From contig NZ_JACSMR010000009.1 of the NCBI RefSeq assembly GCF_018618755.1, positions 1 to 64,000 on the forward strand: DNA of 64,000 nucleotides. Direction: 5' to 3'. Within the stretch, counting starts at the first letter, position 1. Each line of letters opens with the position of its first letter. Origin of the DNA: Exiguobacterium sp. s193. Its GTDB lineage: Bacteria > Bacillota > Bacilli > Exiguobacteriales > Exiguobacteriaceae. Both the position numbers and the translations under genes were made by a program. The notes under the pieces were generated by a model that was not told where the DNA came from, did no database searches, and saw nothing but the letters and a program-made list of their open reading frames with translations. Shown piece after piece: positions 58,669-64,000 of this stretch.

Positions 58669-59699
58669 GTCACCCTCTCCTTTCGTACATACTGGAGATG
58701 GACGTCCGGTCCAATTTGTTTCATATTCACTAAATTAAAACGGTCTTCGATGTCGTGTGCCGTCGTCAGAGATTTTGTCCCGTTCAAGAGGGACGGTGCC
58801 TGATAAAGTTCGATTGTGTCAACGAGGTCCGCCTCCAAAAAAGCCGTTTGAATCGTCGGACCACCTTCAATCAAAACACTCCGGACTCCCTGTTCGTATA
58901 AAAGTGAAAGCACTTGATCCGGTGTCGTAAACGTGCCGACAAAAACTGTCACGTTCGCCCGTCGACTTGTACAAGGCTGTTCCGTCAGCCAATATGTCGG
59001 ATTCAATCCGTCATTCAGCACACGGAATTTCTCAGTCAGACGTCCCCGACGGTCGACGATGACCCGGATTGGTTCGATACCGGTCGAACTGCGTAACGTC
59101 AGTGCTGGATCATCGACAACTACGGTGTCACTGCCGACGAGAATCGCATCGTGTGTCCCGCGTAACTGCCGTCCGTCCGCCCGTGCCACGTCCGAGGTGA
59201 TAAAACGTTGTTCACCCGTCGCGACCGTTCCGTTCATCGTTTGGGCGACTTTCACTGTGACGTGCGGCCGTTTTTGATCGATTGCTGACCAAAACGGTTC
59301 ATACAGTGCCACTGCCTCGTCTTCTAATAGACCGACTTCGACTGCAAGTCCCGCTTGCCGGAGACGTGTGATGCCGCTTCCCGCGACGAGCGCGTGCCGG
59401 TCTTCTGTTGCGACAAACACGCGAGCAATCCCTGCTTCAAGAATCGCTTCCGTACACGGTGGCGTTTTCCCATGATGATTGCACGGTTCGAGCGTCACAT
59501 AGAGGTCGGCTCCGCGTGCTGCTTCGCCCGCCATCCGGAGCGCTTCGACTTCGGCGTGCGGTCCTCCCGCATAACGGTGCGCCCCAAAACCAACGATCCG
59601 TCCCTGCTTGACGATGACACAGCCGACGCTCGGATTCGGACTCGTTTGACCGTTTAACATATGTGCCAGTTGCATCGCATAACTCATGAATGTTTCCAT
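58653..59699 (-). CDS. ribD: Bifunctional pyrimidine deaminase/reductase RibD
   Basis: First gene of the riboflavin operon. It starts at ATG 59699 with AAAGGAG upstream, giving 348 residues. The N-terminal deaminase (1-145) has the zinc site HAEVEAL and PCNHHGKTPPC. The C-terminal reductase (about 148-345) has VTVKVAQTMNGTVA and LIEGGPTIQTAFLEADLVD. An FMN riboswitch and terminator precede it. Confidence 0.95.
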   Translation of the reverse strand: METFMSYAMQLAHMLNGQTSPNPSVGCVIVKQGRIVGFGAHRYAGGPHAEVEALRMAGEAARGADLYVTLEPCNHHGKTPPCTEAILEAGIARVFVATEDRHALVAGSGITRLRQAGLAVEVGLLEDEAVALYEPFWSAIDQKRPHVTVKVAQTMNGTVATGEQRFITSDVARADGRQLRGTHDAILVGSDTVVVDDPALTLRSSTGIEPIRVIVDRRGRLTEKFRVLNDGLNPTYWLTEQPCTSRRANVTVFVGTFTTPDQVLSLLYEQGVRSVLIEGGPTIQTAFLEADLVDTIELYQAPSLLNGTKSLTTAHDIEDRFNLVNMKQIGPDVHLQYVRKERVTCLPD

Positions 59700-59717
59700 T
59701 TTTTCCGCTCCTTTCAA

Positions 59718-59748
59718 CAAAAAAGACGCCTCCTGTAAAAGGGGCGTC
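59718..59748 (-). terminator. Riboswitch-controlled terminator before ribD
   Basis: On the minus strand GACGCCCCTTTT pairs with AGGAGGCGTC and runs into TTTTTTG, about 20 bases before the ribD start. It is the likely expression platform of the FMN aptamer. Confidence 0.85.
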
Positions 59749-59863
59749 GCGATTGAAGGATTGACGAAATAAGCGTCTCGTGTTTCCGTTTTTTGCATAC
59801 AGAAACAGACCCTTCCCTGAAAACATTTTTTCAGAAAATGGCACCAAGCGCATTGTTTCGTCC

Positions 59864-59997
59864 TTCTCCCATCCGGACTTTACCGTCGGCCCTGGAGTCT
59901 CACCAAGTCAGCCACAGTGCGTACACTGCAGGTCGCGGGCTCGTCGATTCATTGATCGCATCACCGCCGGTTGGGATTTTCACCCTACCCCGAAGAA
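59864..59997 (-). promoter_or_regulatory. FMN riboswitch (RFN element)
   Basis: On the minus strand it has the family blocks in order: GGGTAGGGTGAAAATCCC, AACCGGCGGTGAT, AGCCCGCGA, GGGCCGACGGTAAAGTCC and GGATGGGAGAA. High FMN should favour the terminator at 59718-59748 and shut off ribD-ribH. A weak promoter (TTGTGT, then TGCTAATCT) may lie just upstream near 60025-60050. Confidence 0.95.
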
Positions 59998-60087
59998 CTG
60001 GTTATTGAGTTATACAGCTCAAGATTAGCATAGGTCATTCTAAAACACAAAAATGAATTTTTTCTTGATTTCCCCGTGATCAGAACA

Positions 60088-60122
60088 ACAAAAAAAGACC
60101 CATTTTCTAACGAAAAGGGTCC
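60088..60122 (-). terminator. Terminator of the SAM-I riboswitch
   Basis: On the minus strand GACCCTTTTC pairs with GAAAATGGGTC around GTTA, followed by seven T. Confidence 0.88.
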
Positions 60123-60152
60123 TTGTATCTGCACTAAGGCAGAATTCACTCG

Positions 60153-60255
60153 ACTCATCTTTCAGACAAGTGTCTGACGGAATTGGCACAGTGCTCATAA
60201 TGAGTCTGTTGCCGAGGTTTCGTCGGGCCAGTCCCTCCACCTCTCTGGATAAGTG
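60153..60255 (-). promoter_or_regulatory. SAM-I riboswitch (S-box) with no gene before the next riboswitch
   Basis: On the minus strand the aptamer is canonical: CTTATCCAGAGAGGTGGAGG, GACTGGCCCGACGAAACC, CGGCAACAG, CTGTGCCAATTCC and a closing GATGAG that pairs with CTTATC. P4 is CAGACA/GTCTGA. It has its own terminator at 60088-60122. Only about 90 bases, without an open frame, separate that terminator from the FMN riboswitch. Confidence 0.92.
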
Positions 60256-60318
60256 TTGCGATATGCAGTTCATATGTGTGTTATTACCGTTTAAGCTTAT
60301 GTCGTAAATCTAATGTTT

Positions 60319-60347
60319 ACACTACGGGGATTTCGTTCATAAGTCAA
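60319..60347 (-). promoter_or_regulatory. Promoter of the minus-strand SAM-I leader
   Basis: On the minus strand TTGACT, 17 bases and TAGTGT. The -35 is good and the -10 weak. Confidence 0.5.
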
Positions 60348-60408
60348 CCATATTTTCAAAATTAAACCAAATTACCCAGTTTACGAATTTCGGCTGTTTT
60401 TAATCGTA

Positions 60409-60438
60409 TTGACAATGCCATTCAATCAATGCTATTCT
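60409..60438 (+). promoter_or_regulatory. Sigma-A promoter of the hydrolase leader
   Basis: TTGACA, an 18-base spacer and TATTCT, about 35 bases before the aptamer. Confidence 0.75.
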
Positions 60439-60473
60439 CTTTCCAATGATTAAACCCGACAATTCCTATACGA

Positions 60474-60570
60474 TATATCAAGAGTGGGCGAGAGAACTGG
60501 CTCTATGACTCCACGGCAACCTGCTTCTGCAAGGTGCTCCGACCAGCAAAGCCGATGCTTTGGATGATAC
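60474..60570 (+). promoter_or_regulatory. Divergent SAM-class (S-box) riboswitch before the hydrolase gene
   Basis: P1 is TATCA/TGATA, followed by AGAG. P2 keeps the AACTGG loop and CTATGA but uses GAG/CTC in place of GGG/CCC. Then come CGGCAACC, the P3 hairpin ACCTGC/GCAAGGT, GTGCTCC and CCAGCAAAG, whose CCAG can pair with CTGG of the P2 loop. P4 is AAAGC/GCTTT. The order is that of SAM-I, with clear departures in P2 and in J3/4. Confidence 0.75.
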
Positions 60571-60575
60571 TTACG

Positions 60576-60616
60576 AAAATTCGTAGTGCGCCTAAAGCAC
60601 TACGAATTTTTATTTT
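60576..60616 (+). terminator. Terminator of the divergent SAM-class leader
   Basis: AAAATTCGTAGTGC and GCACTACGAATTTT pair perfectly around GCCTAAA, then TATTTT. It lies directly before the hydrolase ribosome site, so it is a regulated leader terminator. Confidence 0.9.
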
Positions 60617-60634
60617 ACGAGGGAGGAACCCACC

Positions 60635-61393
60635 ATGCCTACATCCTATCCGGTTTTATCAGGAGCCGAAGATTTTTTAATACAACGTGGTCCAATCGGA
60701 ATTTTACTTTGCCACGGCTTTAACGCAACACCTCAAAGCGTCCGCGCGGTCGGAGAGCAGCTCGCCGAGCAAGGACTGACCGTCTATGCCCCACGCCTCC
60801 ATGGACATGGAACTGATGTCCGTGACTTTGAGACTTCGACCGCGGAAGACTGGAAAGACAGCCTGCGTCAAGGCTTTGCCCTCTTAAGACAGCATTGCTC
60901 TTCCATTTTCATCGCCGGACAATCGATGGGTGCAACACTCGCTTTATCGCTCGTCGCCGATGGATTACCTGCTGACGGACTGATTACGATCAATGCGGCA
61001 CTGTCCGTTCCTGCTTACGAAGCTTTATCATTTACTGATTGTCCCGTCTATCTCAAGGAAAGTACGCCGGACATCAAACGGGAAGCTGCTGAAATCATTT
61101 ATGAACTCGTCCCTGCCGTGTGTGCCTCCGAGCTCTTACGGCTGATTGACGAAACACGCCCGACACTTCCATCAATCCATGTGCCGACACTTATTTTATA
61201 TTCAGCCGTCGACAACGTCGTCCCTCCCGAGAACTCCGACTACTTACATCAGGTCATCGGGTCGCTCGATAAACGGAGTTATTGTCTCCTCGACTCCTAT
61301 CATGTCGCGACACTCGATCATGATCAAGCGACAATTGTCCAGGAGACGACCCGCTTCGTCGAACAGTTTAGCCGTTTAACACAGACAGGTTGA
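60635..61393 (+). CDS. Alpha/beta hydrolase (carboxylesterase/lipase-like)
   Basis: Cytosolic hydrolase of 252 residues resembling carboxylesterase Est30 and monoacylglycerol lipase. The oxyanion region is LLCHGFNATPQS, the nucleophile elbow GQSMGATLAL, the acid Asp in YSAVDNVVPP and the His in SYHVATLDHD. GGGAGGA precedes the ATG. A SAM-class riboswitch with terminator controls it, which suggests a task in sulphur-amino-acid or methyl metabolism; it is not MetX, because the motifs and length differ. It is followed by a terminator and a structured element. Confidence 0.87.
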   Translation: MPTSYPVLSGAEDFLIQRGPIGILLCHGFNATPQSVRAVGEQLAEQGLTVYAPRLHGHGTDVRDFETSTAEDWKDSLRQGFALLRQHCSSIFIAGQSMGATLALSLVADGLPADGLITINAALSVPAYEALSFTDCPVYLKESTPDIKREAAEIIYELVPAVCASELLRLIDETRPTLPSIHVPTLILYSAVDNVVPPENSDYLHQVIGSLDKRSYCLLDSYHVATLDHDQATIVQETTRFVEQFSRLTQTG

Positions 61394-61461
61394 TCGGTGC
61401 CGGGAACACAACGAAAAAGGAAGACGTTTTTTATCTTTCAATATTACTTTGCCTACACGCA

Positions 61462-61493
61462 AAAGACCTCATCCATTTCCGGACGAGGTCTTT
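61462..61493. terminator. Hydrolase gene terminator, left copy
   Basis: AAAGACCTCATCC pairs with GGACGAGGTCTTT around ATTTCC. It is nested in wider arms TTTGCCTACACG (61449-61460) and CGTGTAGGCAAA (61498 on). Confidence 0.88.
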
Positions 61494-61828
61494 CCAACGT
61501 GTAGGCAAACGCTTATGAAGCGTGAACATGTTATATCGAGAGGCAATCCGTTCGCGCTTCCCTGTATCGCCTCGTCTTCAAAGCGATTCGAGACGGATTG
61601 CGCTCTAAACCGTCTGCAATCACGGCTTTGCGTCACGACGTTACCTAAAAAGCGTCGTTTTTCTGTTGACTCCTACGGGGAAAAGTGCGTTTTTAACGCA
61701 CGTTCAGAGGCAGGCAAGACCCTGCTCATTGTCCGTGAGGACCAAGGAACAACGGCTTGCGCCTCGCCCGAGGAAAGCAACGAAAAAAGACGCGTTTATC
61801 TCCCGATAGAACTTTGTCTACAGTCTGA
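61494..61828 (+). mobile_element. Terminator-flanked structured element, copy 3
   Basis: The ends are CGTGTAGGCAAA on the left and TTTGTCTACAG on the right. The left module at about 61540-61620 matches the 2.0 kb copy, minus its 66-base insert. The core at 61652-61793 is closed by GCGTC/GACGC and TTTTTC.GTTG/CAACGAAAAA, with second stem GTGCGTT/AACGCAC and third arm TTGTCC/GGACCAA. The flanking hairpins share their first 19 core bases. It lies after the hydrolase gene. No coding region is supported. Confidence 0.68.
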
Positions 61829-61860
61829 AAAGACCTCATCCATTTCCGGATGGGGCCTTT
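61829..61860. terminator. Right copy of the duplicated terminator; also serves tdk
   Basis: AAAGACCTCATCC pairs with GGATGGGGCCTTT around ATTTCC, with G-T pairs. On the minus strand it lies just past the tdk stop and probably ends tdk as well. Confidence 0.8.
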
Positions 61861-61867
61861 TACGTGT

Positions 61868-62488
61868 TCACTGTTGTTGCTGTTTTTTCCAGTCCTGTAA
61901 CGCTTGTGATTTTCCCGGCACTTCATGGCAATGGCGGCACCGCGGCTCATACGATTCTGACGCCCCGACTAAAATGATTGGATCATTGTAGTTGGCAGGC
62001 CGACCATCAATCAAACGTTGTGTCCGCGATGCAGGGTCACCACACGATAAACAAATCGCTTGAAGTTTTGTCACGAACTCGGCACGTGCAAGCAGTTCCG
62101 GCATCTTCCCGAACGGCTCTGCCCGGAAATCCTGATCAAGTCCGGCACAGATGACACGTTTTCCGTCCTGCGCGAGCGCTTCGATGACGTCGACGATCTC
62201 GTCATCAAAAAACTGAACTTCATCAATCGCAACGACTTGTGTCTCTTGTTCAACTGCTGCGTAGACATCACAACTCGTTGCCATCGGCACTGCAATGACC
62301 GAGTTGCCGACGTGAGAGACGACATGCTCTTCATGATAACGGTCATCGATTGCCGGCTTGAATACTTGAACGGGTAACTTTCCATACTGCGCCCGTCGAA
62401 CACGCCGAATCAATTCTTCCGACTTACCAGAGAACATACTTCCGCAAATCACTTCAATCCATCCGTACTGATTTATTACATGCATCAT
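61868..62488 (-). CDS. tdk: Thymidine kinase
   Basis: Phosphorylates thymidine in salvage; 206 residues. The P-loop is [14 protein letters not shown], the Walker B-type [10 protein letters not shown] has the catalytic Glu region, and Cys pairs CLSCG and CRHCH bind structural zinc. The lasso segment [27 protein letters not shown] is family-typical (only the pattern is cited). In B. subtilis tdk also lies between rpmE and prfA. Confidence 0.95.
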   Translation of the reverse strand: MMHVINQYGWIEVICGSMFSGKSEELIRRVRRAQYGKLPVQVFKPAIDDRYHEEHVVSHVGNSVIAVPMATSCDVYAAVEQETQVVAIDEVQFFDDEIVDVIEALAQDGKRVICAGLDQDFRAEPFGKMPELLARAEFVTKLQAICLSCGDPASRTQRLIDGRPANYNDPIILVGASESYEPRCRHCHEVPGKSQALQDWKKQQQQ

Positions 62489-62671
62489 TGCAAAAACACC
62501 GTCCTCTAAAATTAGTCACTTTAACGAGTATAGCCCGAATCGATATTGAGAAAAAGAGTTGACTTCCGAAAATCGAATATCCGCACTTTTCGTTCTCGAG
62601 AATTCATCATCTCGTCATTTCAACTGGTACTCATTTCCTGTACACTAGAAGAGAAGTAGTTAAGAAGGAAG

Positions 62672-63322
62672 GTGTCCCCGATCCATCACATATTACATGA
62701 AGTGCTTCATCAATACGGTGCATTTGGACTTGCGCTTTTACTTGCAGGTGGAATCGTCGGGCTTCCCGTTCCCGATGAAACGTTACTTGTCATGTCCGGT
62801 TTTTGGATGCACGCCGGCAATCTCCCATTAGTCGGAACGATTCTTGCGGCTTATGCCGGCAGTTGTATCGGGATGACGATCAGTTATCTCCTCGGTCTCA
62901 AACTCGGAATGCCCCTGCTTCACCGGATCGGTCCGAAGATTCGCATTTCAGAAAAACATATCCTAACGGCAGAAGCTGGCTTTCTGCGTTATGGCAAATC
63001 AGTCCTGATTATCGGATACTACATACCTGGTCTTCGGCAACTGTCTGCTTTTTTCGCAGGTGTCTCGAAAATGCCTTTTCGGATCTTTGCATCCTACGCG
63101 TATACCGGTGCGCTCATTTGGATTAGTATTTTTCTCGGGGCTGGTTATTTCCTCGGACGCCACTTCTCATTTAGTCGTGTCTTTGAACAGTTCGCGAAAA
63201 ATCCCGATTTACTGCCCTATGTCATCGGTATTGCCGGCGCCATCGGAGCATCCTTTATCTTAAAAACCTATCTTTCGTATCGTGCACAATTCAGTTTATA
63301 CAAAAACAGCCTGCTCCAGTGA
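62672..63322 (+). CDS. DedA family membrane protein
   Basis: Polytopic protein of 216 residues of the DedA/VTT family, whose members flip lipids such as undecaprenyl phosphate or phosphatidylethanolamine or keep membrane balance. Motifs: GIVGLPVPDETLLV, GMTISYLLG, FLRYGKSVLIIGYYIPGLRQ and FAGVSKMPFRIF, the last two being the VTT re-entrant signature with conserved Arg and Pro. The start is GTG at 62672 close behind AAGGAAG; the spacing is short. It lies between tdk and rpmE2 on the opposite strand. Its terminator overlaps its last codons. Confidence 0.85.
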   Translation: MSPIHHILHEVLHQYGAFGLALLLAGGIVGLPVPDETLLVMSGFWMHAGNLPLVGTILAAYAGSCIGMTISYLLGLKLGMPLLHRIGPKIRISEKHILTAEAGFLRYGKSVLIIGYYIPGLRQLSAFFAGVSKMPFRIFASYAYTGALIWISIFLGAGYFLGRHFSFSRVFEQFAKNPDLLPYVIGIAGAIGASFILKTYLSYRAQFSLYKNSLLQ

Positions 63323-63341
63323 TGGAGACAGGCTGTTTTTT
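63302..63341. terminator. Bidirectional terminator between dedA-like gene and rpmE2
   Basis: AAAAACAGCCTGCTCCA and TGGAGACAGGCTGTTTTTT pair around GTGA, with one mismatch. Confidence 0.9.
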
Positions 63342-63357
63342 AATGGATAGGTCGCAA

Positions 63358-63603
63358 TTACTTGCGGCCGTATTTTTTGTTGAAGCGATCGACACGACCG
63401 TCTGCAGCGTTGAACTTTTGACGACCAGTGTAGAATGGGTGCGAGTCCGAAGACACATCCACGCGGATGAGTGGGTACTCGTTTCCATCTTCCCAAGTGA
63501 TTGTTTCGTTCGAAGAACGAGTAGAACCAGTTAAGAATTTGTACTCAGTAGTTGAATCCATAAATACAACTTTGTTGTAGTTTGGGTGAATTCCTTGTTT
63601 CAT
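63358..63603 (-). CDS. rpmE2: Ribosomal protein L31 type B
   Basis: 81-residue large-subunit protein. It begins [20 protein letters not shown] and contains [20 protein letters not shown]. The zinc-binding Cys pairs of type A L31 are absent, so this is the zinc-independent form. It lies directly after rho, the place of the zinc form in B. subtilis. The start ATG at 63603 has a GGAGAGA ribosome site upstream. Confidence 0.95.
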   Translation of the reverse strand: MKQGIHPNYNKVVFMDSTTEYKFLTGSTRSSNETITWEDGNEYPLIRVDVSSDSHPFYTGRQKFNAADGRVDRFNKKYGRK

Positions 63604-63700
63604 GGTTGATTTCTCTCCTTCCGCCCTGGTTCATTTGCTGAGCCAGAGTAAGTTACCTTCCTATACTAAACGATTTTCCATCGTCTCGCAATACCTATTT

Positions 63701-64000
63701 TTAAGTCGACGTATCTGTTTTAATCGTCCGTGGTTTGGCTGCTGCCCGGCGGATCGGCTTCTTCTTTTCTTTCAGCAGTTCGACGAAAAATTCTTCATTA
63801 TTTTTTGTATCCTTGATTTTACGTAAGAATGTATCGACGAATTCATTTGATTCATTCATCGTCCGACGAATCGCCCACAGCGCATCAAGCTGATCCTTCG
63901 GAAGTAACAACTCTTCTTTCCGTGTTCCGGATTTCCGAATATCGATTGCCGGGAAGATCCGGCGTTCTGATAATTTCCGGTCAAGATGCAGTTCCATGTT
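63701..64000 (-). CDS. rho: Transcription termination factor Rho, C-terminal part (5' end outside window)
   Basis: The visible 99 residues run NMELHLDRKLSERRIFPAID, then RKSGTRKEELLLP, QLDALWAIRR and a basic tail RRAAAKPRTIKTDTST. The LSERRIFPAIDI segment is the R-loop/C-terminal part of the Rho ATPase domain. The frame is open through base 64000, so the gene continues beyond the window. The tail after FVELLKEKKK is longer than in many Rho proteins. Confidence 0.93.
   Translation of the reverse strand, partial: NMELHLDRKLSERRIFPAIDIRKSGTRKEELLLPKDQLDALWAIRRTMNESNEFVDTFLRKIKDTKNNEEFFVELLKEKKKPIRRAAAKPRTIKTDTST

Noticed and set aside
60040-60273. Small minus-strand open frame over the SAM-I region
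   Set aside because: It coincides with the aptamer and terminator. The conserved bases are those of the RNA and no ribosome site is present.
61449-61991. Plus-strand open frame of about 180 codons running through the element and into tdk
   Set aside because: It runs across terminators and a structured repeat, opposes tdk, and has no family resemblance or ribosome site.

Overview
The window reads as chromosomal DNA from a low-to-mid-GC Firmicute of the Bacilli, most probably Exiguobacterium or a close relative. This rests on gene order and protein resemblance; no database was searched. The backbone follows the Bacillus subtilis order rho, rpmE, tdk, prfA, prmC, ywlC, ywlE, rpiB, ywlG, glyA, upp, mnaA, atpI-atpC, ywzB, murA, mbl, flhO, flhP, all on the minus strand. 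The sporulation genes that sit in this neighbourhood in B. subtilis (spoIIR, spoIID, spoIIQ, spoIIID) are missing, as expected for a non-spore-former.

Layout. 1-4.7 kb: the end of a cell-wall-anchored protein, a class F-like sortase, and small membrane or regulatory genes. 4.9-8.5 kb: a large sensor kinase and a beta-hydroxyacid dehydrogenase. 8.9-10.5 kb: flhP and flhO. 10.7-16.9 kb: an accessory stretch with a degenerate PAS-GGDEF-EAL protein, an MFS exporter, a secreted TIM-barrel-like protein and a dense block of repeats. 16.9-20 kb: mbl, murA, ywzB. 20.1-27.4 kb: the complete F1Fo ATP synthase operon with atpI and atpZ. 28.4-40 kb: mnaA, upp, an inserted HssRS-HrtAB haem-stress module, then glyA through prfA. 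41-61.4 kb: a second accessory block with a GntR/ABC operon, a trehalose operon, an AlsT-type symporter, a TnpB element, a chemoreceptor, a lipoprotein, a GGDEF-EAL protein, the riboflavin operon and an alpha/beta hydrolase. 61.9-64 kb: tdk, a DedA protein, rpmE2 and the C-terminus of rho.

Regulation that can be read from sequence: an FMN riboswitch before ribD; a canonical SAM-I riboswitch with its own terminator just upstream of it and no gene between; a divergent SAM-class riboswitch before the hydrolase; paired TreR-like operators plus a cre box before treP; an HssR-type direct repeat before hrtB; and a palindrome just after the -10 box of the GntR/ABC operon.

The most unusual feature is a family of intergenic elements of about 320-400 bp. 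Their core is a roughly 115-150 nt segment that folds into a three-way junction, and all three stems change sequence from copy to copy while keeping pairing. In all three complete copies (1950-2349, 44291-44613, 61494-61828) the element has short inverted ends around TGTAGACAAA and is flanked on both sides by near-identical copies of the local transcription terminator. This suggests an undescribed, or at least uncatalogued, terminator-associated mobile structured element. Degenerate, partial and tandem copies occur at 8.7, 16.2, 16.4, 16.7, 28.0 and 28.2 kb.
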